Source: Sphingopyxis macrogoltabida
GTDB lineage: Bacteria > Pseudomonadota > Alphaproteobacteria > Sphingomonadales > Sphingomonadaceae
DNA length: 64,000 nucleotides
Assembly (NCBI RefSeq): GCF_001314325.1
Contig: NZ_CP009429.1
Span: 1,736,501-1,800,500, forward strand
Direction of reading: 5' to 3'
The notes under the pieces were generated by a model. It was not told the DNA's origin. It was given only the letters and a program-made list of their open reading frames with translations, and did no database searches. This document shows positions 1 to 9,891 of this stretch, in pieces (within the stretch, counting starts at the first letter, position 1; each line of letters starts with the position of its first letter). Both the position numbers and the translations under genes were made by a program.

Positions 1-147
1 GTCATCGCAATCCCGGGAATGCTGCTGCTCTGGATCCTGTGGAAGAAGGGTTTCGTCGTCCAGACGGTGCGCCAGCCGAGCACCGAGGACGACGGTCACG
101 AGATTGCCCATCCCGAAGAGGACAAGCCGAAGCCGGCAGCAATCTAG
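1..147 (+). CDS. C-terminal end of a membrane protein, possibly an AmpG-like MFS transporter (partial)
   Basis: The frame is open from base 1 and ends at TAG 145-147, giving 48 residues; the start lies outside the window. What remains is one hydrophobic segment (AIPGMLLLWILW) followed by a charged, proline-rich cytoplasmic tail ending in KPKPAAI. This is the usual shape of the last transmembrane helix and tail of a major facilitator transporter. AmpG-type muropeptide permeases of sphingomonads end in a similar way, but that is a guess from a short tail. The gene converges on folC, with only nine bases between the two stop codons. Confidence 0.6.
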   Translation, partial: VIAIPGMLLLWILWKKGFVVQTVRQPSTEDDGHEIAHPEEDKPKPAAI

Positions 148-156
148 GTCCTGAAC

Positions 157-1506
157 TCAGCTAGGGAACTCTTCGTTGAGTTCGAGCGCCTGCCCGACCA
201 GATAGAGCGATCCGCCGATCAATATGTTGCGCGCCGGGCTGTCGGCCGCGAGCGCACGGAGCGCCGACGGCAGGTCGCCCTGCGCCGAAGCCTGCACGAT
301 GCCGCTGTCGCGGGCGATGCGAACCAGATCGGCGGGAGCGTGATGCTCGTGCCCCGGTATCGGTACCGCGACCAGCCTGCCGACGTGCGGGGCGAGCAGG
401 GCGAGAAAGCCGGCGACGTCCTTGTTTGCGAGCATGCCGAGGACAAGGTCGACCGGCTCGCGCCGGGCGAGCGTCTGGCCAAGGAAGTCCGCAAGTTGCA
501 GCGCCGCGTCGAGGTTATGCCCGCCGTCGATCCAGATATTCTGCTCGCCGGACATTGCGGCGGTGAGCGGGCCGCTGCCCAGCAACTGCATGCGTCCCGG
601 CCAGAAGGTGCCCGCAATGCCGCGGACGATATCGGCGTCGGCAGGGCGCGGCTCGGCGAGCCGTGACATCGCGATCGCAAGCCCGGCGTTGCGCCGCTGG
701 TGCGGACCCGCCATGCGCGGGAACAATGCTTCGCCAACCGCGCCGAGCGATGCCGACGACCAGCGAAAACCGTCGCCCTCGGGATCGACCTGCCAGCCGC
801 TGCCCTCCAAGAACAGCGGCGCACCGGCGGCGGAAGCGCGCGCCGCGATGATGTCGGTGACCGCCGGGGGGTAGGAAAGCGTCGCAACCCGGGTGCCGGG
901 CTTGATGATGCCCGCCTTCTCCCATGCGATACGCGTGGCGGGCTCCTGCGGCGTACCCGCTTCGGGGGCGAGCAGGAAGGCTTCGTGGTCGATCCCGAGC
1001 GATGCGATGCCGCACACCGCCGGGGCAGGGATGATGTTCGTCGCGTCGAGGCGTCCGCCAAGCCCGACCTCGATGATGCAATCGTCGGCCGGTGTCCGCG
1101 CAAAGGCGAGGAAGGCGGCGGCGGTCGTCACCTCGAAGAAGCTCGCGTGCAGGTCGGCGGCAATGTCGAGCACCTCCTCAAGCAGCGAAGCAAGCAATTC
1201 GTCGTCGATCAGCGTCCCGGCAAGGCGGATGCGTTCGTTGAACCGGACGAGGTGCGGGCTGGTATAGCTGTGGACCCGGCGCCCGCCGGCCTCGAGGATC
1301 GCACGAAGGAAGGCGCAGGTCGAACCCTTGCCGTTCGTCCCCGCGACGTGAAAGGTGCGCGGAAGCCGCTCTTGCGGATTGCCGAGCCGCGCACAGATCT
1401 CGGCGATGCGTTCGAGGCCCAGGATATCGCGCCCCGGGGACAGCGCCGCAAGGCGATCGAGTTGCGCCTGCACCGCAGGGTCGGAGGAATGCGCGTGGTC
1501 GGCCAT
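157..1506 (-). CDS. folC: Bifunctional folylpolyglutamate synthase / dihydrofolate synthase
   Basis: 449 residues. FolC adds glutamate to dihydropteroate and then to reduced folates, an ATP-dependent cytoplasmic reaction of folate synthesis. The Mur-ligase-type P-loop is at residues 55-63 (AGTNGKGST), followed by the TSPHL motif typical of FolC, the EVGLGGRLDATN metal/ATP segment, the IDHE motif and the C-terminal glutamate ligase domain (DGGHNLDAA). Length is normal for the family. It is the last gene of the run trpF-trpB-trpA-accD-folC and begins 17 bases after accD, an accD-folC arrangement common in proteobacteria. The ATG at 1506 gives a full N terminus. Confidence 0.96.
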   Translation of the reverse strand: MADHAHSSDPAVQAQLDRLAALSPGRDILGLERIAEICARLGNPQERLPRTFHVAGTNGKGSTCAFLRAILEAGGRRVHSYTSPHLVRFNERIRLAGTLIDDELLASLLEEVLDIAADLHASFFEVTTAAAFLAFARTPADDCIIEVGLGGRLDATNIIPAPAVCGIASLGIDHEAFLLAPEAGTPQEPATRIAWEKAGIIKPGTRVATLSYPPAVTDIIAARASAAGAPLFLEGSGWQVDPEGDGFRWSSASLGAVGEALFPRMAGPHQRRNAGLAIAMSRLAEPRPADADIVRGIAGTFWPGRMQLLGSGPLTAAMSGEQNIWIDGGHNLDAALQLADFLGQTLARREPVDLVLGMLANKDVAGFLALLAPHVGRLVAVPIPGHEHHAPADLVRIARDSGIVQASAQGDLPSALRALAADSPARNILIGGSLYLVGQALELNEEFPS

Positions 1507-1522
1507 GGCAGGATATGGTGGC

Positions 1523-2370
<848 letters not shown>

Positions 2371-2374
<4 letters not shown>

Positions 2375-3162
2375 GCGGCGATCTCCTTTGCGCCGTGGAT
2401 AGCATCGGCAAGCGAACGGGTGAAGGTTTCGACGTGGGGCGCGGCATCGTCGCCATGCTCGGTGATGATGTCGATAAAGGCCGAGCCGACGACGACGCCG
2501 TCGGCGACCTTGGCAATCGCATGCGCCTGCTCGGGCGTCCGCACGCCGAAGCCGACCGCGACAGGCAGGTCGGTCGCTGCCTTGAGCCGTGCGACGGCTT
2601 CCTCGATACTCGCCTGCGCCGCCTGCTGCTGACCGGTGATGCCCGCGACCGAGACATAATAGAGAAACCCGCTCGCGCCGCTGAGCACATCGGGCAGCCG
2701 CGCCGCGTCGGTGGTCGGCGTCGCGAGACGGATCAGATCGACCCCGGCACCACGGAGCGCCGGGCCGAGTTCGGCGTCCTCTTCCGAAGGGATATCGACG
2801 CAGATGACGCCATCGACACCCGCTTTTGCGCATTCGGCGGCGAACCAGTCGGCCCCGCGGATCGTCATCGGATTGGCATAGCCCATCAGGACAAGCGGCG
2901 TATCGGGATGGCGCGACCGGAACGCGGCGGCGATCGCGAAGATGTCGGCGGTCGTCGTGCCCTTGGCGAGGCTGCGCAGGTTCGCGGCCTGGATCGCCGG
3001 ACCGTCGGCCATCGGATCGGTGAAGGGCATGCCGAGTTCGATCACATCGGCGCCGCCCGCGACGAGCGCATCGAGGTTCGCGGCGGTATCGCCGTCGCCC
3101 GCGGTGATGAAGGCGACGAGCGCGGTGTGCGGCTTCGCGAAGGTGGCAGCGAAGCGGCTCAC
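2371..3162 (-). CDS. trpA: Tryptophan synthase alpha chain
   Basis: 263 residues. TrpA cleaves indole-3-glycerol phosphate to indole and glyceraldehyde-3-phosphate and passes indole to TrpB through a tunnel. The catalytic acids are in place: E42 in IELGMPF and D53 in MADGPAIQ, spaced eleven residues apart as in the E. coli enzyme. The phosphate-binding [11 protein letters not shown] and GSAFID segments of the TIM barrel are also present. It overlaps trpB upstream and accD downstream by four bases each, so the three genes are probably translated in a coupled way from one message. Confidence 0.97.
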
Positions 3163-4370
3163 AGCTTCACCCCCAGCGCATCCGCTACGGTGAAAATGTC
3201 CTTGTCGCCACGGCCCGAGCAGTTGACGATGATGATCTTGTCCTTGCCGAGTGTCGGCGCGATGCGTTCCGCTGCCGCGATGGCGTGGGCGCTTTCGAGT
3301 GCGGGGATGATGCCCTCAAGCTTGGTCAGCTTCTGGAAGCTGGCGAGCGCCTCGGCGTCGGTGACCGGTTCATAGCGGACGCGGCCGATTTCGTGGAGCC
3401 AGCTATGCTCGGGCCCGATGCCCGGATAGTCGAGCCCTGCCGAGATGCTGTGCGCCTCGGTGATCTGGCCGTCCTCGTCCTGCAGCAGGTAGGTCTTGTT
3501 GCCATGAAGAATGCCGGGGCGACCGCCGGCGAGGCTCGCGGCATGCTTGCCATCGAGACCTTCGCCGGCCGCTTCGACGCCGACGATCTCGACGCTGTCG
3601 TCGTCGAGGAACGGGTGAAACAGCCCGATCGCGTTCGAGCCGCCGCCGACCGGGGCGATCAGCATATCGGGCAAGCGGCCCTCGGCTTCGAGGATCTGCG
3701 CACGCGCTTCGTCGCCGATCACCGACTGGAAGTCGCGGACCAGTTCGGGGTAGGGATGCGGGCCCGCGACCGTGCCGATGATGTAGAAGGTGTCGTGGAC
3801 GTTGGCGACCCAGTGGCGCAGCGCTTCGTTCATCGCGTCCTTCAGCGTCTTGGCGCCGCTTTCGACCGCGACGACTTCGGCGCCGAGCAATTTCATACGG
3901 AACACGTTCGGCTGCTGCCGCGCAACATCGACCGCGCCCATGAAGATTGTGCAAGGCAGGCCGAACAGGGCCGCGACGGTCGCGGTCGCGACGCCGTGCT
4001 GGCCGGCGCCGGTTTCGGCGATGATCTTCGTTTTGCCCATCCGCTTCGCGAGCAGGATCTGGCCGATGCAATTGTTGATCTTGTGCGCGCCGGTGTGATT
4101 GAGATCCTCGCGCTTCAGATAGATTTTGGCGCCGCCGAGCTGCTCGGTCAGCCGCTCGGCGAACCACAGCGGGCTCGGGCGGCCGACATAATGCTTCAAC
4201 AGATAGTCGAATTCGGCCTTGAAGCTGTTGTCTTGCTGCGCCGCGCGATAGCAACGCTCGAGATCGAGGATCAGCGGCATCAGCGTTTCGGCGACATAGC
4301 GGCCGCCGAACTGGCCGAAATGGCCGCGTTCGTCGGGCTGGGTACGGAGGCTGTTCGGTGCGTGGGTCAT
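3159..4370 (-). CDS. trpB: Tryptophan synthase beta chain
   Basis: 403 residues. TrpB joins indole with L-serine to make L-tryptophan using pyridoxal phosphate. The cofactor lysine is K97 in HTGAHKINN, and the phosphate-binding loop is [10 protein letters not shown]. The N terminus has the usual GGRYVAETL segment. Length and ends fit the TrpB1 type. It overlaps trpF upstream by four bases and trpA downstream by four bases. The TrpA/TrpB order and tight overlaps are standard for an alphaproteobacterial trpFBA operon. Confidence 0.97.
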   Translation of the reverse strand: MTHAPNSLRTQPDERGHFGQFGGRYVAETLMPLILDLERCYRAAQQDNSFKAEFDYLLKHYVGRPSPLWFAERLTEQLGGAKIYLKREDLNHTGAHKINNCIGQILLAKRMGKTKIIAETGAGQHGVATATVAALFGLPCTIFMGAVDVARQQPNVFRMKLLGAEVVAVESGAKTLKDAMNEALRHWVANVHDTFYIIGTVAGPHPYPELVRDFQSVIGDEARAQILEAEGRLPDMLIAPVGGGSNAIGLFHPFLDDDSVEIVGVEAAGEGLDGKHAASLAGGRPGILHGNKTYLLQDEDGQITEAHSISAGLDYPGIGPEHSWLHEIGRVRYEPVTDAEALASFQKLTKLEGIIPALESAHAIAAAERIAPTLGKDKIIIVNCSGRGDKDIFTVADALGVKL

Positions 4371-4996
4371 CGACCCGCCGCTTTAAGGAAAGCCGCGATC
4401 TTGTCCATATCCTTCACGCCCGGCGCGCTTTCGACGCCCGAGGATACGTCGACCAGCGGCGCGCCCGTCGCCGCGAGTGCCTCGGCGACGTTGGCGGGGG
4501 TCAAGCCGCCCGCGATCCCCCAGTCGATGCTGTGGCGATGATTGACGAGCAGCGACCAGTCGAAGCGGGTGCCGGTGCCGCCGGGCATCGCCTGCGCCGG
4601 GGCGTCGAAGAGGATACGGTCGACGGCGCCGTCATATTGGCGGATGCGGTCGAGCGTCCCGGCATCTTTCAGCCCTACCGCCTTCCAGACCTCGGCGGGG
4701 ATCGAACGCTTCACCGCCGCGACCCATTCGGGCGCCTCGCTGCCGTGGAACTGGACGATATCGGGGCGCACCTTGCCGAGCGCTTCGGCGGTGGCGATTT
4801 GCGACGCGTTGACCAGCAGCAACGCGACCTTGACCCGCCCTTCGGCGCACTTGCGCAGTTCGGCGGCGGTCTTGAGGTCGACGTAGCGCGGGCTCGGTTC
4901 ATAGAGGTTGAGACCGATATGCGTCGCGCCGAGGCGGATGGCGGCATCGACATCTTCGGGTGTCTTGAGGCCGCAGATTTTAACGAGAGGGGGCAT
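4367..4996 (-). CDS. trpF: Phosphoribosylanthranilate isomerase
   Basis: 209 residues from [17 protein letters not shown]. TrpF converts N-phosphoribosylanthranilate to the carboxyphenylamino-deoxyribulose phosphate in tryptophan synthesis. The KICGL motif near the N terminus carries the catalytic cysteine, and DVSSGVES near the C terminus forms the phosphate site of the TIM barrel. The frame continues 18 codons upstream into a palindromic repeat, so the internal ATG at 4996 was chosen because it gives the family start. The coding sequence overlaps trpB by four bases. Confidence 0.94.
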   Translation of the reverse strand: MPPLVKICGLKTPEDVDAAIRLGATHIGLNLYEPSPRYVDLKTAAELRKCAEGRVKVALLLVNASQIATAEALGKVRPDIVQFHGSEAPEWVAAVKRSIPAEVWKAVGLKDAGTLDRIRQYDGAVDRILFDAPAQAMPGGTGTRFDWSLLVNHRHSIDWGIAGGLTPANVAEALAATGAPLVDVSSGVESAPGVKDMDKIAAFLKAAGR

Positions 4997-5018
4997 GGCT
5001 GGCTCGGCTATCCTGTAT

Positions 5019-5098
5019 CCGTTCGCATCGAGCGAAGTCGAGATGCCCATCGGTCATGCGCGCCTTCGGGGTGTCTCGACTTCGCTCGACACGAACGG
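5019..5098. repeat. Imperfect palindromic intergenic repeat (REP-like)
   Basis: Two 30-base arms, 5019-5048 and 5069-5098, are inverted copies with 26 of 30 positions matching, around a 20-base centre. The core of the arm is TCGACTTCGCTCGA. Palindromes with this core are familiar between genes of sphingomonad chromosomes (recollection, not a search). It sits between pyrF and trpF, where it could stabilise or end the upstream message. Confidence 0.7.
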
Positions 5099-5113
5099 GT
5101 ATTGCTGGTGGGC

Positions 5114-5788
5114 TTAAAGCGTCGCCTCGATTTCGCGTGCGGCGAGGTCGGGGTCGGGCGACTGGCTGATCGGGCGCCCGACGACGAGGATCGAGGCGCC
5201 GTCGGTCATCGCCTGCGCCGGGGTGACGATCCGCTTCTGGTCGCCGGCAGCGCCGTTCGCAGGCCGCACCCCGGGAACGACGTAGAAGCCTCCGGGCCAT
5301 GCCTTGCGCGCCGCCTTCACTTCCTGTCCCGAACAGACGATGCCGTCGACGCCCGACTGGCGCGCCAGCGCCGCGAGCCGGACGACCTGGTCGTGCGGGG
5401 TGCCGCCGACGCCGATGTCATCGAGATCGGGCGCGTCGAGGCTGGTCAGCACCGTCACCGCGATGACCTTGGTACTCGTGCCCGCGGCCGCCTTGGCTTC
5501 CTCGAGCATCGCGCGGCCGCCCGCGGCGTGGACGGTCAGGATGGCGGGTTCGAGCGGACGCAACGCCTGGATCGCCTTGGCGACCGTATTCGGAATGTCG
5601 TGCAGCTTGAGATCGAGGAAGATCGGCAGGCCGAGCTTCGCCATTTCATGGACGCCGTGATGGCCGTTGGCGCAGAAGAATTCGAGCCCCAGCTTCAGCC
5701 CGCCGACATGGTGCCGCACCTTCTGCGCCAGCGTCAGCGCCGCATCGAGGTGGGTGGTATCGATGGCGAGATAAAGCGGCGAACTCAT
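5114..5788 (-). CDS. pyrF: Orotidine 5'-phosphate decarboxylase
   Basis: 224 residues. PyrF decarboxylates OMP to UMP, the last step of de novo pyrimidine synthesis. The catalytic tetrad motif is complete: D59, K61 and D64 in FLDLKLHDIPNT. The phosphate gripper near the C terminus reads ILVVGRPISQSPDP. Length is normal for the short bacterial class. It overlaps the upstream LapA-like gene by four bases and is separated from trpF by the palindromic repeat. Confidence 0.96.
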   Translation of the reverse strand: MSSPLYLAIDTTHLDAALTLAQKVRHHVGGLKLGLEFFCANGHHGVHEMAKLGLPIFLDLKLHDIPNTVAKAIQALRPLEPAILTVHAAGGRAMLEEAKAAAGTSTKVIAVTVLTSLDAPDLDDIGVGGTPHDQVVRLAALARQSGVDGIVCSGQEVKAARKAWPGGFYVVPGVRPANGAAGDQKRIVTPAQAMTDGASILVVGRPISQSPDPDLAAREIEATL

Positions 5789-6114
5789 GGGGTCTCCAAT
5801 GGCGATGGCGGGATGTCGTTGACGGGGGCCGACGCCGGGGCGGGGTCGGACGGGCGGTTGGCCATGGCGCGCAGGTCGGCAAGCTGGCGCTCGCTGTTGT
5901 CGAGGCGCCGCTTCATCGACCAGCGTGTCGCACGCAACGCGATCCAGGTCGGGATGCTGCCGAGCAGGAAAGCGATGAAGATCAGCATCGGCAATTTGGT
6001 TTCGAGATCCTGCCCCGGCCAGATGCGGACCGTCACCGGAATCCAGTTCGCCATCGCGAAAACGACCAGTACGATGGTCAGGAAAACCCAGATGATCGTT
6101 CGCAGGATTCCCAC
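5785..6114 (-). CDS. LapA-family (DUF1049) inner membrane protein
   Basis: 109 residues with two strongly hydrophobic stretches, about residues 5-24 and 42-62, followed by a charged helix rich in Arg, Glu and Gln (MKRRLDNSERQLADLR) that probably forms a coiled coil in the cytoplasm. This is the arrangement of the LapA/DUF1049 family, whose E. coli member works with LapB in lipopolysaccharide assembly. The proline-rich tail is not conserved. It overlaps pyrF by four bases and is probably the first gene of the pyrF-trp run. Confidence 0.8.
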   Translation of the reverse strand: MGILRTIIWVFLTIVLVVFAMANWIPVTVRIWPGQDLETKLPMLIFIAFLLGSIPTWIALRATRWSMKRRLDNSERQLADLRAMANRPSDPAPASAPVNDIPPSPLETP

Positions 6115-6183
6115 TTGGCCTTGCTCCTCGGTCGGTCTTCGCGCGACCCTAGGACAGATTGCCGCGGGTTTCCAGCCCGCGCA

Positions 6184-7500
6184 CTATGCCGCCCCGAACA
6201 CCCGCGCAAAGATCGTGTCGACATGCTTCATATGATAGTCGAGGTCGAACAGCGCGGTGAGCTCGTCCGCCGACAGCCGCGCGGTCACGTCGGCATCGGC
6301 CTTGAGCAGTTCGAGCAGCGACAACTGGCCGTCGCTTTCCCACACCCGCATCGCGTTGCGCTGGACCAGCGCATAACTGTCTTCGCGGCTGGCGCCCGCC
6401 TGGGTCAGCGCCAGCAGCACGCGCTGCGAATGGACGAGCCCGCCCATCCGATCGAGGTTCTTCTGCATCCGCTCAGGATAAACGAGCAGCTTGTCGACCA
6501 CCCCGGTCAGCCGCGCGAGCGCGAAGTCGAGCGTGATCGTCGCGTCGGGACCGATGAAGCGCTCGACCGACGAATGGCTGATGTCGCGTTCGTGCCAGAG
6601 CGCGACATTCTCCATCGCCGGGGTCACGGCGCTGCGCACCATGCGCGCGAGGCCGGTGAGGTTTTCGGTCAGCACCGGATTGCGCTTGTGCGGCATCGCC
6701 GACGAACCCTTTTGCCCCGGCGAGAAATACTCCTCGGCCTCGAGCACCTCGGTGCGCTGCAAGTGACGGACCTCGACCGACAGGCGTTCGATCGACGAGG
6801 CGATGACGCCGAGCACCGCGAAGAACATGGCATGCCGGTCGCGCGGGATCACCTGCGTTGATACCGGCTCGATGGCAAGGCCGAGCTTGGCGGCAACATG
6901 TTCCTCGACGCGCGGGTCGATGTTGGCGAAAGTGCCGACCGCGCCCGAAATGGCGCAGGTCGCGATTTCGGCGCGCGCCGCCTGCAGGCGGAGTTTGCAG
7001 CGCGAGAATTCGGCATAGGCCTCGGCGAGCTTGAGCCCGAAGGTCACCGGTTCGGCATGGATGCCGTGGCTGCGGCCGATCGTCGGGGTCAGCTTGTGCT
7101 CATAGGCGCGGCGCTTGATCGCTTCGAGAAGGGCGTCGAGGTCGGCGAGCAATATGTCGGCGGCCTGCGCGAGCTGGACGGCGAGGCAGGTGTCGAGCAC
7201 ATCGCTCGACGTCATGCCCTGATGCATGAAGCGCGCCTCGTCGCCGACATTCTCGGCAACCCAGGTCAGGAAAGCGATGACGTCGTGCTTGGTCACCGCC
7301 TCGATCGCGTCGATCGCGGCGACGTCGATCACCGGCTTGGTGGCCCACCAGTCCCACAGCGCCTTCGCCGCCGATTTGGGAACTGTACCCAGTTCCGCGA
7401 GCGCGTCGGTCGCGTGCGCTTCGATCTCGAACCAGATACGAAAGCGATTCTCGGCCGACCAGATAGCGGTCATGTCCGCCCGGGCGTAACGCGGAACCAT
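6184..7500 (-). CDS. purB: Adenylosuccinate lyase
   Basis: 438 residues from MVPRYARADM. PurB removes fumarate from SAICAR and from adenylosuccinate in purine synthesis. The fumarase/aspartase superfamily signature GSSAMPHKRNP is intact, and the TSSDVLDT and GRSHGIHAEP segments that build the shared active site are present. The frame is open 30 codons further upstream, but the ATG at 7500 has a good ribosome binding site (AAGGAAGG) and the normal family start. It is separated from the following lapA-pyrF-trp genes by 69 bases. Confidence 0.96.
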   Translation of the reverse strand: MVPRYARADMTAIWSAENRFRIWFEIEAHATDALAELGTVPKSAAKALWDWWATKPVIDVAAIDAIEAVTKHDVIAFLTWVAENVGDEARFMHQGMTSSDVLDTCLAVQLAQAADILLADLDALLEAIKRRAYEHKLTPTIGRSHGIHAEPVTFGLKLAEAYAEFSRCKLRLQAARAEIATCAISGAVGTFANIDPRVEEHVAAKLGLAIEPVSTQVIPRDRHAMFFAVLGVIASSIERLSVEVRHLQRTEVLEAEEYFSPGQKGSSAMPHKRNPVLTENLTGLARMVRSAVTPAMENVALWHERDISHSSVERFIGPDATITLDFALARLTGVVDKLLVYPERMQKNLDRMGGLVHSQRVLLALTQAGASREDSYALVQRNAMRVWESDGQLSLLELLKADADVTARLSADELTALFDLDYHMKHVDTIFARVFGAA

Positions 7501-7686
7501 TGATTTTCCTTCCTTTTGCGGCGTCTCATCGGAGAATCCGTCCGAAACTGCGACGGAGCGCCCCCTAGCAGGGACAGAGTGTTTCGCCAATCACGACCGG
7601 CGCGCAACTTTCGGCAAATCGGGTGAGTTGACCCCATGCCCCATCAGAAAGGTGGCGGGTCGCACCATCGCAAGCCGTCGCCCCTA

Positions 7687-8030
7687 CAGGAGTAATATCG
7701 TGATTAAACAAGTGCTTTTGATCGGCGCGGCAGCAATCAGCTTCCCCGCTCTGGCGCAGACGACCGAACCGACGGACAGCGATCCGGCACCGACCACGCA
7801 GTCGGAGCCCGCACCGACGGCCGAGCCGGCACCCGCGCCTGCTCCGACCGACAGTACGACCCCGACCGAGGAACCGGCGCCCGATGCGGACAAGGCCGAT
7901 CCTACGGACAGCACCCCGCCGGCCGAGCCGGCCCCGGAGCCGGAATCGGCTCCCCCGCAGGAGTAATATCATGCTGAAACAGATGCTTTTGATCGGCGCC
8001 GCCGCGGTGAGCTTCCCCGCGCTGGCCCAG
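7687..8030 (+). repeat. Direct duplication of a leader: 7687-7759 and 7958-8030
   Basis: The 73 bases holding the ribosome binding site, start codon and signal peptide of the gene at 7700 recur 271 bases downstream at the gene at 7971. The CAGGAGTAATATC block is identical in both, and the signal peptides are near-identical (K-Q-x-L-L-I-G-A-A-A). In the second copy the ribosome binding site is read as the last codons and stop (CAG GAG TAA) of the first gene. Confidence 0.8.
7700..7966 (+). CDS. Secreted low-complexity Pro/Ala/Thr-rich protein
   Basis: 88 residues from a GTG start preceded by AGGAG at good spacing. The first 20 residues are a signal peptide ending in PALAQ. The rest is low complexity, made of Pro, Ala, Thr, Asp and Glu repeats such as EPAPAPAP, with no recognisable domain. 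It looks like the leader and linker of the neighbouring EF-hand protein without the EF-hand part, and probably arose by tandem duplication of that gene's 5' half. It may be a spacer-like periplasmic protein or a gene relic; no function is assigned. Confidence 0.65.
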   Translation: MIKQVLLIGAAAISFPALAQTTEPTDSDPAPTTQSEPAPTAEPAPAPAPTDSTTPTEEPAPDADKADPTDSTPPAEPAPEPESAPPQE

Positions 8031-8489
8031 GAAACGCCGCCCGCCGACCCGGCCGCTCCGGCGACCTCGCAGCCGGCACCGACCGATACTACGACGACGC
8101 CCGCGCCGGCTGAGCCGGCTCCGGCTCCGGCACCCGATGCCGCAACTTCGACGCCGCCCGCCAGCGAGGCTCCGGGTACGCCGCCGGCCGGCGACACCGC
8201 AACGCAGCCTGCGCCTTCGGGCGGCACGGCAGCCTCGCCGACGCAGGTCGCACAGATCGTGGACCAGGAGTTCCCGACCTATGACGCCGACAAGTCGGGC
8301 GAACTCAGCGACGCCGAATTTGCGGCGTGGATGAAGAAGCTGCGGACTGCCACCGATCCCTCGGTCGATCCCGAATCGGCTGATGTGAAGACGTGGATTG
8401 GCCAGGCCTTTGCCGCCGCCGATGGCGATAAGTCGGGTCAGGTCAGCAAGACCGAGCTTACCGGTTTCCTGTCGCGCGGCGCTGGTTAA
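7971..8489 (+). CDS. Periplasmic EF-hand calcium-binding protein
   Basis: 172 residues. A signal peptide ending in PALAQ is followed by a Pro/Ala/Thr-rich linker (about residues 22-90) and then two EF-hand loops. The first is DADKSGELSDAE and the second is DGDKSGQVSKTE, each with acidic or oxygen ligands at positions 1, 3, 5 and 12. Exported EF-hand proteins of this size are common in sphingomonads and are thought to bind calcium in the envelope. The start ATG is four bases after the previous stop and shares its ribosome binding site with the end of that gene. A hairpin follows the stop codon. Confidence 0.85.
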   Translation: MLKQMLLIGAAAVSFPALAQETPPADPAAPATSQPAPTDTTTTPAPAEPAPAPAPDAATSTPPASEAPGTPPAGDTATQPAPSGGTAASPTQVAQIVDQEFPTYDADKSGELSDAEFAAWMKKLRTATDPSVDPESADVKTWIGQAFAAADGDKSGQVSKTELTGFLSRGAG

Positions 8490-8511
8490 ACGGCGTCCCT
8501 GACTGGGTGGT

Positions 8512-8539
8512 GAAGCCGTCGGAGCGATCCGGCGGCTTC
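8512..8539. terminator. GC-rich hairpin between convergent genes (possible terminator)
   Basis: Arms 8512-8523 and 8528-8539 pair over 12 bases with one G-T wobble around a GCGA tetraloop. There is no clear T-run on either side, so intrinsic termination is uncertain. It lies between the EF-hand gene and the convergent Rnk-like gene, where a two-way terminator or message-stabilising hairpin would be expected. Confidence 0.5.
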
Positions 8540-8567
8540 ATCGCGTCAGGGGTATTGCCAACGTGCG

Positions 8568-8966
8568 TCAGGGCTGCCGGACCTTCACGATCGTCAACCG
8601 ATGCTCCTCGCCGCCCCGGTCGGGCCAGAGGATCGACTGGCCGGTACTGAGCCCGATCAACCCGGCGCCGATCGGAGTGAGGATCGATATTCGCCCCGCC
8701 GAAATGTCAGCGTCGCCCGGATAGACAAGACGCACCGTCCGTTCGGTGTCGCTCTTCTCGTCGAGAAAGGTCACTTCCGACCCCATCGTCACGACATCGT
8801 CCGGGATGTCCGCGCTGCTGTGGATCGCGGCGCGGTCGATTTCGCCGAGTAACAGTTCGTAAAGGCGGATATGGTCGCGTTGCTTCTGCAAAGTAAGCTC
8901 GGTCAGCGCATCGGCCTCGCTGTCGATCATATGGATATGCGGCCGGATGGCCTCTTCGTTTTTCAT
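8568..8966 (-). CDS. Rnk/GreA-type RNA polymerase-binding regulator
   Basis: 132 residues from MKNEEAIRPHIHM. The C-terminal two-thirds forms the GreA/GreB C-terminal (FKBP-like) domain: VTMGSEVTFLDE, RTVRLVYPGDAD, ISILTPIGAGLIGLSTG. The N-terminal part is a short helix, not the long coiled coil of GreA. This matches Rnk, the regulator of nucleoside diphosphate kinase, which binds RNA polymerase in the secondary channel region. The frame is open 16 codons further upstream, but this ATG gives the usual start. It stands alone, convergent with the EF-hand gene. Confidence 0.85.
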   Translation of the reverse strand: MKNEEAIRPHIHMIDSEADALTELTLQKQRDHIRLYELLLGEIDRAAIHSSADIPDDVVTMGSEVTFLDEKSDTERTVRLVYPGDADISAGRISILTPIGAGLIGLSTGQSILWPDRGGEEHRLTIVKVRQP

Positions 8967-9033
8967 GGTGCGGACTTTCCAGCACGCGCGCAGCAGAACA
9001 GCCGCACGCAACAATAGAATCTAGTGGAAATTT

Positions 9034-9070
9034 GCCCCGGGTTCGGGGCAGTCGCGCCGGAACCCGGGGC
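9034..9070. repeat. Perfect 11-bp inverted repeat, intergenic
   Basis: Arms GCCCCGGGTTC (9034-9044) and GAACCCGGGGC (9060-9070) with a 15-base loop. It lies between radC and the start of the Rnk-like gene. There is no T-run, so it may be a REP-like element rather than a terminator. Confidence 0.55.
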
Positions 9071-9171
9071 TAGATGCCCGCGAGAAGCTGTCCCCCATGG
9101 AAACGGAAAAGGCTACGCATCATCGGCATGGCGCGATGATGTCGCCCATGCTCGCGAAAGTCAAATCGCGC

Positions 9172-9891
9172 CTAAAGGAGCCCCATGGCGCGCAGGCTGC
9201 GAAAATCCGAGCCGCCGATGATGATATGATCGTGAAGCGCGATGCCGAGCTTTGCCGCCGCCGCGGCGATGTCGCGCGTGATCGCGATATCCTGCCGGCT
9301 CGGTTCGGGGCTGCCGCTCGGGTGATTGTGCACAAGGATGATTGCCGAGGCGCCGAGTTCGAGCGCGCGCTTGATCACCTCGCGAACGTAGATCGCCGAC
9401 TGGTCGATCGATCCCTCGCTCGCCAGTTCGTCGCGGATCAGCATATTGCGCGAATTAAGGTAGAGGACGCGGACGCGCTCGACGTCGATCGGCCCCATGT
9501 CGGCACGCAGCCAGTCGAGCAGCGCGTCCCAGCTCGAGAGCAGGGGCTTGTCGCGAAACTCGCCCTTCAGCATCCGCAGCCCTGCCGCCTGAACGATCTT
9601 CAGTGCGGCGATCGCGCCTTCGCCCATGCCGTCGACGCGGCGCAGCGATTCGGGGTCGGCGCTGATCAGTTGCGCGAGCGAGCCGAATTCGCGGAGCAGC
9701 GCCTTGGCCAGCGGCTTGGTGTCGCGGCGCGGAATGGCGAGGGCCAGAAGATATTCGACCAGCTCGTAATCGGCGAGCCCCTCCGCATCGTCGAGCAGGC
9801 GGGCGCGGAGCCGCGCGCGGTGGCCGATATGATCTGGTGCTTCGCTGTCCCCCATCCGCCTCCGAATAACCGCCTTGTGGGGCGCACTCAA
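9172..9891 (-). CDS. radC: RadC family protein (JAB/MPN domain)
   Basis: 239 residues, or 227 if the ATG at 9855 (MGDSEAPDHIGHR) is used. An N-terminal helix-hairpin-helix-like part (residues about 20-105, with GSLAQLISADPESLRRVDGMGEG) leads into the JAB metalloprotease-fold domain with the metal motif HNHPSGSPEPSRQDI. RadC proteins were once linked to DNA repair, but their true role is unsettled. The metal ligands (His, His, Asp) are intact. Confidence 0.92.
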   Translation of the reverse strand: MSAPHKAVIRRRMGDSEAPDHIGHRARLRARLLDDAEGLADYELVEYLLALAIPRRDTKPLAKALLREFGSLAQLISADPESLRRVDGMGEGAIAALKIVQAAGLRMLKGEFRDKPLLSSWDALLDWLRADMGPIDVERVRVLYLNSRNMLIRDELASEGSIDQSAIYVREVIKRALELGASAIILVHNHPSGSPEPSRQDIAITRDIAAAAAKLGIALHDHIIIGGSDFRSLRAMGLL

